Below the pieces are notes generated by a model that saw nothing but the letters and a program-made list of their open reading frames with translations, had not been told where the DNA came from and ran no database searches. The translations under genes were made by a program, and so were the position numbers. Below are positions 36,575-43,626 of a stretch of DNA of 64,000 nt, in pieces. Source of the DNA: Herbaspirillum sp. SJZ107. Its GTDB lineage: Bacteria > Pseudomonadota > Gammaproteobacteria > Burkholderiales > Burkholderiaceae_D. Where the stretch lies: NCBI RefSeq assembly GCF_006715485.1, contig NZ_VFNH01000003.1, positions 310,001 through 374,000 of the forward strand. The letters are read 5' to 3'. Each line of letters opens with the position of its first letter. Position 1 is the first letter of the stretch.

Positions 36575-37070
36575 TCGTCTCAGTCCTGCTTTCTGCGCGC
36601 AACCGGTCTACCGCCTCGTCGCTCAGCTCGAAGCGCAGGTCGACGCGGTCGCGCCCGGAACGGTAGCCGCCCGGCCAGCGCGCGATCTCGACGAAGCCGC
36701 AACGCTGGAAGAAGCCGGCCGTGTGAGGGTGGGTGTCCACCGTCACGTAGCGTGGCCGGCCTTTGCGGCCGGCCATGTGCAGCAGCCGGTAGTGCAGGAG
36801 CGCGCGGCCGATGCCGGTGCCGTGGCGGTCCGCGCGCACCAGGCCGAACACCAGGGTGCCGAGGTTATAGAAATCGGAGAGCTCGTAGCCGCCGAACGCG
36901 ATCACCTGGTCGCCTTCGACGGCCACGAACAGCGGCCCGTCCGGCTCGTCGAGGGCCGAGCGCAACCAGGCTTCTTCGGATGCTGGGAAGTGGTCGGGCA
37001 CGTTGGTGCGGAAGGCGGCGAGGACCGACTTGCGGTCGTCCGGGCGGTAGCGCCTGATACGTATCTTCAT
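36561..37070 (-). CDS. GNAT family N-acetyltransferase
   Basis: A 169-residue protein of the Gcn5 fold. The N-terminal IRIRRYRPDDRKSVLAAF, the central FGLVRADRHGTGIGRALLHY (acetyl-CoA pyrophosphate loop, R/Q-x-x-G-x-G/A) and the C-terminal VDTHPHTAGFFQRCGFVEIA are all typical. Substrate unknown. It is convergent with and overlaps the transglutaminase-type gene by 14 bases, and divergent from the cold-shock gene. Confidence 0.88.
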   Translation of the reverse strand: MKIRIRRYRPDDRKSVLAAFRTNVPDHFPASEEAWLRSALDEPDGPLFVAVEGDQVIAFGGYELSDFYNLGTLVFGLVRADRHGTGIGRALLHYRLLHMAGRKGRPRYVTVDTHPHTAGFFQRCGFVEIARWPGGYRSGRDRVDLRFELSDEAVDRLRAESRTETISAR

Positions 37071-37079
37071 GTTTTTACA

Positions 37080-37295
37080 AGGAAAAATAAATCAGAAATC
37101 ATTAGGTGAATCGGTGCAAGACCTGTATATTCCATCTCGCACTACATCAAGTCGTCGTTACCGTTGGTCTCCTTCCTGTTTCGCCTTCACGGCATTCCTG
37201 TTCGATTCTCCGCTGTTTCTATCTTGGTCGCATGTGCGTTCCCGGGCATCGCTTTGCTGTCCGTGCTTTCAACACACTCATATAAGAGGTATCAA
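37080..37295 (+). promoter_or_regulatory. long 5' leader of the cold-shock gene
   Basis: About 215 bases without a plausible gene between the divergent acetyltransferase and the cold-shock ATG. Pyrimidine-rich blocks such as TTGGTCTCCTTCCTG and TTCGATTCTCCGCTG fit the long untranslated leaders of cspA-like genes, which fold differently at low temperature. A thermosensor function is inferred from family knowledge only. Confidence 0.45.
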
Positions 37296-37505
37296 ATGGC
37301 TACTCAAACCGGCACCGTGAAATGGTTCAACGATTCCAAGGGCTTCGGCTTCATCGCGCCTGATGCAGGCGGCGACGACCTGTTCGCGCACTTCAAGGAC
37401 ATCCAGTCGGACGGCTTCAAGAGCCTGGCCGAAAACCAGCGCGTCTCGTTCGAACGCTCGCCGAGCCCGAAGGGCGAAAAGGCGAGCAACATTCGCGCAA
37501 TCTAA
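37296..37505 (+). CDS. cold-shock protein (CspA family)
   Basis: A 69-residue single OB-fold protein. Both RNA-binding motifs are present: RNP1 as KGFGFIAPD and RNP2 as DLFAHFKDI, and the N-terminal GTVKWFNDSKG is diagnostic. An AAGAGG ribosome binding site precedes the ATG at 37296. CspA-type proteins are RNA chaperones that melt mRNA structure in the cold. The gene has a long leader and is followed by an imperfect palindrome and a strong terminator. Confidence 0.96.
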   Translation: MATQTGTVKWFNDSKGFGFIAPDAGGDDLFAHFKDIQSDGFKSLAENQRVSFERSPSPKGEKASNIRAI

Positions 37506-37610
37506 AGCGTCTAACAAAACCTTCAGGGCAAGGCGCAACGTCGAAGACAGTACGCTAGTACAGCGAGACGATGCAACGCAGCCATGGAGGTTCTTGTTAG
37601 GCGCTTTAAC
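37502..37610. repeat. 105-bp imperfect palindrome downstream of the cold-shock gene
   Basis: AAAGCGTCTAACAAAACC at 37504-37521 pairs with GGTTCTTGTTAGGCGCTTT at 37589-37607, with few mismatches. The inner part also pairs partly, and a GTACGCTAGTAC palindrome lies at the centre. It starts directly at the stop codon. The layout (long near-symmetrical stem with a GTAC apex) resembles short non-coding interspersed palindromes of betaproteobacteria; I found no second copy in this window. Confidence 0.6.
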
Positions 37611-37680
37611 AGGCTTGCCTGACGGGCGGCCGCACCACGCAGATAGCATGGGCGCTCCGCACTGACAGGCAGACCCTCGA

Positions 37681-37706
37681 AAAACCCGCTGCGGCGGGTT
37701 TTTTGT
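37681..37706 (+). terminator. intrinsic terminator after the cold-shock gene
   Basis: AAAACCCGC-TGC-GGCGGGTTTTTT: a GC-rich stem with a three-base loop and a run of six T. Distance to the cold-shock stop is about 175 bases because the palindrome lies between. Confidence 0.85.
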
Positions 37707-37794
37707 CGTTGGCGCGCCGTATTCCTGGACGTGATCAGGCACACAACGAATCGTGCTCCTTGTTCACTTGTCCATTGACCGTTACATTACGGCC

Positions 37795-39237
37795 ATGGGA
37801 GCCGACGAAACCATCATCGTGGAAGACGCCGTGCAGGTGCTGGCCATGGTCGGCGACCTGAGCATGGGGCTGCCGTCCGACCATTCGATCCGCACCGCGC
37901 GCCTGGCATCCAAGCTGGCCGAGGAAAACGGCGACGAAGCCGATGCCTGCACCAGCACGCGCCTGGTGGCGCTGCTGCGCTGGTCGGGCAGCACCGCCAC
38001 CGCCGGCGGTTTCGCCAGCCTGCTCGGGGACGACGTCGCCGGGCGCCATGCGATGATCACGCGCACCCTGCCCGGCAATCCCAACCTGACGCTGCCCAAC
38101 GTGCTGCCCCTCGCCCAGATGCAGTGCGAGGTGGCGGGCGACATCGCGGTCCTGCTCGGCCTGTCCGCCGATGTCGAGGACAGCCTGCGCCACCTGTTCG
38201 GCAGCCCGCAGCGCGGCGACATGCAGGACGTGATGTTCGCGCCTAACTTGCCGCGCTCGGTGTTCTACGTGCGCCTGGCCGGCGACCTGGAAATGCTGGC
38301 GCCGGCCCACGGCACCGAAGGCGCGCTGCGCCTGGTCCAGGAGCGCGCCGGCGTCAAGTATCCGGCGACGCTGGTAAGTAAGCTGCTGCCGCATGCGCAG
38401 GCCTGGCTGGACGCCCTCGAAGAACCTTCGTGCGCCGCCAATTACGCGGGCCACGACCGCCTGGTCCCGCTGAGCATCATCGCCGACGTGATCGAGCTCA
38501 AGCTGCCCTGGCTGGCCGGTTACTCGCGCCGCGTGGCCGAACTGGCGCGCCGCAGCGCGGCACTGGCCGGCATGCTGGCGCTCGAAGAAAAACCCTTGCA
38601 ACGCGCCGCCCTGCTGCATGGCATCGGCCGCGTGACCGTGCCGAACGCGGTATGGATGCGCAGCACCAAACTGGAAGCGGCCGACTGGGACAAGGTGAGA
38701 AAAGTACCGTTCTGGACCGCACGCGCCGGCACCCAGGTCGCGGCGATCGCGTCGGACGCCACGCTCGGTTCGCTCATCTACGAGCGGCTGGACGGCAGCG
38801 GCTACTACCGCAAGCTGCGCGGCGACAGCCTCGGCATGCAGGAGCGACTGCTGGCGGCGGCCGCCGCCGTCACCGCCCTGTGCTCGGCGCGGCCCTGGCG
38901 CCATGCGCACGGCTTGCCGGCGGCGGCGACGCTGATGACGGCGCAGGCGGCGGCCGGACGCTTCGACCGCCATGCCGTGGCGGCCGTGATCGAAGCGGCG
39001 CGCGCGCCGGCGCCGAAGAACGGCGGGGCACGGCCGCTACGGGATGGGCTGCTGTCGGAGCGCGAGATCGAGGTCTTGCGCCACGTCAGCCTCGGCGAAA
39101 GCAGCCGCGAAGCGGCGCGCGCCATGAAGATCAGCCCGGCGAGCGTGCGCGCGCATGTCGACACCATTTTTCAGAAACTCGAATCGCACTCGCGGCCGGC
39201 AATGACGCTGAAAGCCCTGGCACGCGGCTTGATCTGA
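37795..39237 (+). CDS. degenerate HD-GYP-like protein with LuxR-type C-terminal HTH
   Basis: 480 residues from the ATG at 37795 (a GTG at 37753 would add 14). The central part aligns with HD-GYP phosphodiesterases, but the metal-binding residues are changed: AALLHGIGRVTVPN has HG where HD is required, and YSRRVAELARRSA lacks the preceding His. The GYP-side loop survives as ERLDGSGYYRKLRGD. The C-terminus is a clear LuxR/GerE helix-turn-helix (LSEREIEVLRHVSLGESSRE through KISPASVRAHVDTIFQKL). The usual cyclic-di-GMP hydrolysis is therefore doubtful; a ligand sensor that regulates transcription is more likely. It is convergent with pth. Confidence 0.8.
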   Translation: MGADETIIVEDAVQVLAMVGDLSMGLPSDHSIRTARLASKLAEENGDEADACTSTRLVALLRWSGSTATAGGFASLLGDDVAGRHAMITRTLPGNPNLTLPNVLPLAQMQCEVAGDIAVLLGLSADVEDSLRHLFGSPQRGDMQDVMFAPNLPRSVFYVRLAGDLEMLAPAHGTEGALRLVQERAGVKYPATLVSKLLPHAQAWLDALEEPSCAANYAGHDRLVPLSIIADVIELKLPWLAGYSRRVAELARRSAALAGMLALEEKPLQRAALLHGIGRVTVPNAVWMRSTKLEAADWDKVRKVPFWTARAGTQVAAIASDATLGSLIYERLDGSGYYRKLRGDSLGMQERLLAAAAAVTALCSARPWRHAHGLPAAATLMTAQAAAGRFDRHAVAAVIEAARAPAPKNGGARPLRDGLLSEREIEVLRHVSLGESSREAARAMKISPASVRAHVDTIFQKLESHSRPAMTLKALARGLI

Positions 39238-39241
39238 TACG

Positions 39242-39826
39242 TCAATCCGTATGCAGCTGCATGGTGGCTGCATTCATCTTGCCTTCGCACACCATCGGAA
39301 TGATGCGCAAGGCCTTGTCGATCGCTTCTTCGATCAGCGTCTGTTCTTCGCGCCGCGGCCGGTGCAGCACGAAGTCGGCGACGGCCTGCTGCAAGCCCAG
39401 CGTGCGCGGATGGCCGATGCCCAGGCGCAGGCGCCAGTAATCCTGGGTGCCGAGCGCCGACGTGATGTCCTTCAGGCCGTTGTGCCCGCCCGACGAGCCG
39501 CCGCGCTTGAGCTTGGCCGCGCCCGGCGGCAGGTCGAGTTCGTCATGCACGACCAGGATTTCTTCCGGCGCCACCTTGAAGAAACGCGCCAGCGCGCCGA
39601 CCGACTGGCCGGAGCGGTTCATGTAGGTCAGCGGCTCGAGCAGCCAGACATCCTTGCCGCCGATCGAGGTCTTGGCGACCATGGCGTTGAAGCGCGATTC
39701 GCGCTGCAGGTGGCAGCCGGGCAGCGAATTGGCGAGATTATCGACCAGCCAGAAGCCGGCGTTGTGGCGGGTTTGTTCGTATTCGGGGCCGGGGTTGCCG
39801 AGGCCGACGATCAGGCGGATATGCAT
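39242..39826 (-). CDS. pth: peptidyl-tRNA hydrolase
   Basis: A 194-residue enzyme of normal length that releases tRNA from stalled peptidyl-tRNA. Motifs: IVGLGNPGPEYEQTRHNAGF (catalytic His in TRHNAG), the Asn in YMNRSGQSV, VVHDELDLPPG (the Asp), and KRGGSSGGHNGLKDI. The start at 39826 is the standard family start. rplY lies 177 bases upstream with a terminator between, so pth probably has its own promoter. Confidence 0.97.
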   Translation of the reverse strand: MHIRLIVGLGNPGPEYEQTRHNAGFWLVDNLANSLPGCHLQRESRFNAMVAKTSIGGKDVWLLEPLTYMNRSGQSVGALARFFKVAPEEILVVHDELDLPPGAAKLKRGGSSGGHNGLKDITSALGTQDYWRLRLGIGHPRTLGLQQAVADFVLHRPRREEQTLIEEAIDKALRIIPMVCEGKMNAATMQLHTD

Positions 39827-39923
39827 AGATAAGCGTCAATGGAATCGTGAGGCTCGATTATCGCGGAAAACGGAGCCGGCAGGCGACAGACAAGGACGAT
39901 GAAAAAAATAGAGGAAGGATAAG

Positions 39924-39962
39924 AAAAAAACCCGCCGCAACTTGCGTCGCGGCGGGTTTTTC
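39924..39962 (-). terminator. intrinsic terminator after rplY
   Basis: ACCCGCCGC pairs with GCGGCGGGT around a ten-base loop, with seven T after it on the minus strand and five on the plus strand. It lies 42 bases after the rplY stop. Confidence 0.85.
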
Positions 39963-40003
39963 TGATGACTGCCCGCCGAAGCGGGCAGCCGTCGATGCGA
40001 GAA

Positions 40004-40591
40004 TTACTCGGCAGCAGCGTCAGTCGAAGCAGCACCGCGCGGGATCGACGAGGTGGCAACGGTCTGGTCGTCGCCGTGGGCGACGATGGTGACGCCTTCC
40101 GGCAGGGCCAGCTCGGACACGTGGATCGATGCACCGGCTTCCAGCTTGCTCAGGTCGACGGTGATGAATTCCGGCAGTTGGCCCGGCAGGCAGGACACTT
40201 CCAGTTCGTTCAGCACGTGCGAGATGATCGCGCCGCCCAGCTTGACAGCCGGCGAGACGTCGGCGTTGACGAAGTGCAGGGCGACCTTGGTGTGGATCGG
40301 CTGCGATGCATCGACGCGCTGGAAGTCCACGTGCAGGACCAGTTGCTTGTATGCGTGCATCTGGAAGTCACGCAGCAGGACTTGCTGGGTCTGACCTTCG
40401 ATTTCCAGGTCCAGCACGGAACCGTGGAATGCTTCTTTCTTGAGCGCGTGCCAGAGGGCGTTGCCGTCGACGGCGATCAGTGCCGGGGCAGCGGCGCCAC
40501 CGTAGATGATGCCCGGGGTCTGGCCAGCGTTACGCAGGCGGCGGCTCGCTCCGGTCCCCTGCTGTTCGCGGGTAAATGCGACTACTTTCAT
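40004..40591 (-). CDS. rplY: 50S ribosomal protein L25/general stress protein Ctc
   Basis: 195 residues from the ATG near 40591 (MKVVAFTREQQGTGASRRLR); a longer frame upstream to a GTG at 40690 is not protein-like. The N-terminal 90 residues are the L25 5S-rRNA-binding domain (NAGQTPGIIYGG), followed by the TL5/Ctc C-terminal beta domain (VSCLPGQLPEFITVDLSKLE). This long two-domain form is usual in betaproteobacteria. It follows prs on the same strand with two strong hairpins in the leader. Confidence 0.96.
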   Translation of the reverse strand: MKVVAFTREQQGTGASRRLRNAGQTPGIIYGGAAAPALIAVDGNALWHALKKEAFHGSVLDLEIEGQTQQVLLRDFQMHAYKQLVLHVDFQRVDASQPIHTKVALHFVNADVSPAVKLGGAIISHVLNELEVSCLPGQLPEFITVDLSKLEAGASIHVSELALPEGVTIVAHGDDQTVATSSIPRGAASTDAAAE

Positions 40592-40651
40592 GTGAAACTC
40601 CAATGATGAAGGGTCCGAATGCTGGATGCGTCCAGCCCGTAACCCGGTTGT

Positions 40652-40677
40652 GGAAGCCCCCGCGACCAGGGGCTTCC
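40652..40677 (-). promoter_or_regulatory. hairpin in the rplY leader
   Basis: GGAAGCCCC (40652-40660) and GGGGCTTCC (40669-40677) form a perfect nine-base-pair stem with an eight-base loop, 60 bases upstream of the rplY ATG. There is no T-tract, so an RNA element controlling rplY is more likely than a terminator. Confidence 0.5.
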
Positions 40678-40717
40678 GTGGAATGAGCACGCAATGACGC
40701 GCTCAAGAAAAACCTAA

Positions 40718-40747
40718 ACGTCGCCCCTGCGGAGGCAGGGGCGACGT
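40718..40747 (-). promoter_or_regulatory. perfect 13-bp hairpin between prs and rplY
   Basis: ACGTCGCCCCTGC (40718-40730) and its exact complement at 40735-40747 form a 13-base-pair stem with a four-base loop, 15 bases after the prs stop. It has no clear T-tract; it could slow transcription, stabilise the prs mRNA 3' end, or act with the next hairpin as an rplY leader. Confidence 0.6.
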
Positions 40748-40761
40748 ACTCAATCTATTCT

Positions 40762-41712
40762 TTAATCGACGAACAGCGAAATAACCGAATCGCCCTTGAC
40801 GATACGCTTGAAGGTCTCGGCCAGCAGCGGTGCGCAGGTCAGTTGGCGGATCTTGCCGCAAGCCTGGGCAGCCGGGCTCAGCGGGATCGTGTCGGTCACG
40901 ACCAGCTCGTCCAGCGGCGAATTCGAAATGCGGTCGATCGCCGGGCCGGACAGGACCGGGTGCGTGCAGTAGGCCACGACTTTCTTGGCGCCACGTTCTT
41001 TCAGGACTTCGGCGGCCTTGGTCAGCGTGCCTGCGGTGTCGACCATGTCGTCCATGATCACGCAGTTGCGGCCTTCGACTTCACCGATGATGTTCATGAC
41101 TTCCGACACGTTCGCCTTCGGACGGCGCTTGTCGATGATCGCCAGGTCGCAGCCGAGGCGCTTGGCCAGCGCACGGGCGCGCACCACGCCGCCGACGTCC
41201 GGCGACACGACCAGCAGGTCGTCGTAGTTCTTGCGCTGCAGGTCGCCCAACAGCAGCGGCGATGCGTAGATGTTGTCGACCGGAATATCGAAGAAACCCT
41301 GGATCTGGTCGGCGTGCACGTCCATGATCAGGACGCGCTCGACGCCGGCTTCTTCCAGCATGTTGGCGACGACCTTGGCCGAGATCGCGACACGCGCCGA
41401 ACGCGGGCGGCGGTCCTGGCGCGCATAACCATAGTATGGAATCGCCGCGGTGATACGGCCAGCCGATGCGCGCTTGAGAGCGTCGACCATCAGGATGATT
41501 TCCATCAGGTTGTCATTGGTAGGCGCGCAGGTCGATTGGAGGACGAAGACGTCCTTGCCACGGACGTTCTCGTTGATCTCGACCATGACTTCGCCGTCGG
41601 AGAATTTCGAGACGACAGCTTTGCCGAGAGGAATACCGAGGCTTTTTGCGACCCCTTCTGCTAGCGCCGGATTGGCATTGCCGGTAAAAACCATCAGGTT
41701 TTCGTAAGCCAT
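40762..41712 (-). CDS. prs: ribose-phosphate pyrophosphokinase
   Basis: A 316-residue class I PRPP synthase of standard length, making PRPP from ribose 5-phosphate and ATP for nucleotide, His and Trp synthesis. Clear motifs: FTGNANPALAEGVAKSLG, the flexible loop YYGYARQDRRPRSA, VMDVHADQIQGFF and the PRPP-binding VIMDDMVDTAGT. The ending SVISLFVD is typical. It lies between tRNA-Gln and rplY on the same strand, as in most betaproteobacteria. Confidence 0.98.
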   Translation of the reverse strand: MAYENLMVFTGNANPALAEGVAKSLGIPLGKAVVSKFSDGEVMVEINENVRGKDVFVLQSTCAPTNDNLMEIILMVDALKRASAGRITAAIPYYGYARQDRRPRSARVAISAKVVANMLEEAGVERVLIMDVHADQIQGFFDIPVDNIYASPLLLGDLQRKNYDDLLVVSPDVGGVVRARALAKRLGCDLAIIDKRRPKANVSEVMNIIGEVEGRNCVIMDDMVDTAGTLTKAAEVLKERGAKKVVAYCTHPVLSGPAIDRISNSPLDELVVTDTIPLSPAAQACGKIRQLTCAPLLAETFKRIVKGDSVISLFVD

Positions 41713-41780
41713 GGGAGTCCCAGAGATGTAAGCGTTGAAAGAAACCTTGGGCCGCTCACCGAGAGGGATAAAGCGACACT

Positions 41781-41811
41781 ACAAAAAAAATGGGCCGCTC
41801 GAGGCGGCTCC
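41781..41811 (-). terminator. terminator between tRNA-Gln and prs
   Basis: On the minus strand GCCGC-CTCGA-GCGGC is followed by CCA and eight T. It lies about 55 bases after the tRNA and 70 bases before prs, so the tRNA can be made separately from the prs mRNA, or prs expression can be attenuated here. Confidence 0.75.
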
Positions 41812-41865
41812 ACTTTAGATTGCCTGCTGGAGCACGAGTCATCGACAGCCCAGGCAAAGAAACTT

Positions 41866-41943
41866 TGGCAGGGGAACAAGGATTCGAACCTTGGTATGCC
41901 GGAATCAAAATCCGGTGCCTTAACCAGCTTGGCGATTCCCCTA
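41866..41943 (-). tRNA. tRNA-Gln (anticodon UUG)
   Basis: The minus strand folds into a full cloverleaf: acceptor arm ending in encoded CCA, D-arm with GCCAAGCTGGTTAAGGC, anticodon stem CCGGA/TCCGG around the loop containing TTG, and T-arm with GTTCGAATC. The U1 and weak first acceptor pair are normal for tRNA-Gln. It reads CAA codons. It lies between ispE and prs, the conserved position. Confidence 0.95.
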
Positions 41944-42014
41944 CGCTGAAACTTTACTTCCTTATCGCTACCGCAACTTTATATCGCTGCTGCATCGACA
42001 GGCAAGATTTTATT

Positions 42015-42926
42015 CTACAACTCGTTGATTTGCAAGAGCGATTTTATCGGATGTTTCGTTAGCGACTTTGCTTTCCATGCTTTCCACTGGGGCGGCACTT
42101 TCTCAAGTACTGCTTCAGCTTCTTGCTCACTGGAAAACGCGCTGAACACGCACGCTCCGGAACCAGTCATCCTGGCCGCTCCGTAACCGCTCAACCATTC
42201 GATCGCCTGTGCTACCGGCGGGAACAATCTCGCTGCCACGTCCTGCAAATCATTTTTCCCGAAGCCAATCTGATCGTGTAGATCATCATGTCGCCTGGAA
42301 AAGTCCGCTATTATGATGGGCTTCGTATTTCTTGTCAAATCTGGCGCCGTAAAAATTGCGGCAGTCGGGACCGATACGCCAGGCTCGACCACGACATACC
42401 AGCAATCCGGGCCTGGCACTGCCTGCAGCGCCTCCCCTACCCCTTCCGCAAACGCGGTTTCGCCGAACAGGAAGAAGGGAATGTCCGCGCCCAGCGGCAA
42501 GCCCAGCGCCATCAGTTCCGGGGTCGACAAGCCTGCCTTCCATAAATGGTTGGCCGCCATCAGCGCAGTGGCCGCATCCGACGAGCCGCCGCCGAGGCCG
42601 CCGCCCATGGGCAGGCGTTTCTCGATGGCGACGTCGATGCCGGGCGGCAGGCTGCCGTGGCGGCGCCGATATTCGGCCTGCAACGCACGCAGCGCGCGCA
42701 CGATCAGGTCCTGCTCTTCCAGCACGCCTGGCACGTTGGTGGTGCGGACGATACGGTCGTCGCCGCGCAGGTCGAAGTGCAGCGTGTCGCCGTGGTCGAT
42801 CAGCTGGAATACCGATTGCAGCAGGTGGTAGCCGTCGGGCCGGCGGCCGGTCACGTGCAGGAACAGGTTCAGCTTGGCCGGGGCCGGGCAGTCGTGCAAC
42901 CGGGTGAGCAATGAAACCTGTGCCAT
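42015..42926 (-). CDS. ispE: 4-diphosphocytidyl-2-C-methyl-D-erythritol kinase
   Basis: A 303-residue GHMP kinase of the non-mevalonate isoprenoid pathway. The N-terminal PAPAKLNLFLHVTGRRPDGY, the ATP-binding glycine-rich loop LPMGGGLGGGSSDAATAL and the C-terminal ARMTGSGACVFSAF are diagnostic. Its ATG directly abuts the lolB stop. The length is slightly above E. coli IspE, as in other betaproteobacteria. Confidence 0.97.
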   Translation of the reverse strand: MAQVSLLTRLHDCPAPAKLNLFLHVTGRRPDGYHLLQSVFQLIDHGDTLHFDLRGDDRIVRTTNVPGVLEEQDLIVRALRALQAEYRRRHGSLPPGIDVAIEKRLPMGGGLGGGSSDAATALMAANHLWKAGLSTPELMALGLPLGADIPFFLFGETAFAEGVGEALQAVPGPDCWYVVVEPGVSVPTAAIFTAPDLTRNTKPIIIADFSRRHDDLHDQIGFGKNDLQDVAARLFPPVAQAIEWLSGYGAARMTGSGACVFSAFSSEQEAEAVLEKVPPQWKAWKAKSLTKHPIKSLLQINEL

Positions 42927-43550
42927 TCAAGCCGCCGGATCGATGACGATGGTGAGCGCCAGCTCGTCGCTGGTGGCGCTCGCGCTGCGCTCGGCATTGA
43001 TGCGGCGCGGCATCGGCACCGGCGTGCCATCCGGCGCCTTGCCGCCCTGCCACTCGGCAAAGCGCAGACGCCAGCCATCCCTGGTGACGACGTTGTCGTT
43101 GGCCGGCGACGCCGAGAACGGCTTGCCCTGGGCATCGGTGGCGTGGCCCTGCAGCCAGTCGCGCAAGCCGCTCACCGGCAGCGTCCAGCCCAGCGTCTGG
43201 GCGGTCAGCGTGTCGATGTCGGCGGCGCTGCGCGTCTTGCCGTCGTTCAGCGTCAGCGTGGCGGCCTGGGGCGTGACATGGAGCACTGCCTGGGTCTGGC
43301 GCAGCGGTCCGAAGATTTCCACGTCGATGCTGCCCGGACGCTGGGTCCAGGTATAGGCACCGTTCAGGCGTTGCGGTTGCCCGTCCTTCTGGTAAGTCAC
43401 TGCCAGTTTGCCGCTGAGGTCGATGGTGTCGCGGTAGGCGGCCACCGGGACGTTGGGCACCGGCAGGCTGGGGCCGGACGTGGCGCAGCCGGCCAGGACG
43501 GCGCTGAGCGCCAGGACAGGCAGCAAACGAAGGGAGGAATGAATCTGCAT
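42927..43550 (-). CDS. lolB: outer-membrane lipoprotein insertion protein LolB
   Basis: 207 residues from the ATG at 43550, chosen because it gives a proper lipoprotein signal with lipobox LAGC (MQIHSSLRLLPVLALSAVLA then GC). LolB receives lipoproteins from LolA and inserts them into the outer membrane. The mature protein shows the family pattern: KLAVTYQKDGQPQRLNGAYTW, GPLRQTQAVLHV and the ending DGWRLRFAEWQ. It is followed without a gap by ispE, as in other betaproteobacteria. Confidence 0.93.
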   Translation of the reverse strand: MQIHSSLRLLPVLALSAVLAGCATSGPSLPVPNVPVAAYRDTIDLSGKLAVTYQKDGQPQRLNGAYTWTQRPGSIDVEIFGPLRQTQAVLHVTPQAATLTLNDGKTRSAADIDTLTAQTLGWTLPVSGLRDWLQGHATDAQGKPFSASPANDNVVTRDGWRLRFAEWQGGKAPDGTPVPMPRRINAERSASATSDELALTIVIDPAA

Positions 43551-43562
43551 CTTGATATGAGG

Positions 43563-43582
43563 GGTTCTCAAAAATGAGAACC
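43563..43582. repeat. perfect 8-bp inverted repeat upstream of lolB
   Basis: GGTTCTCA-AAAA-TGAGAACC lies 12 bases before the lolB ATG and 44 bases after the TPR gene stop. As RNA it would form a hairpin just upstream of the ribosome binding region. No T-tract follows, so a terminator is unlikely. Confidence 0.55.
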
Positions 43583-43626
43583 GGCGGACAAGGCTGCCGG
43601 TCCGTTCGGTTTAATTTAATATTATT

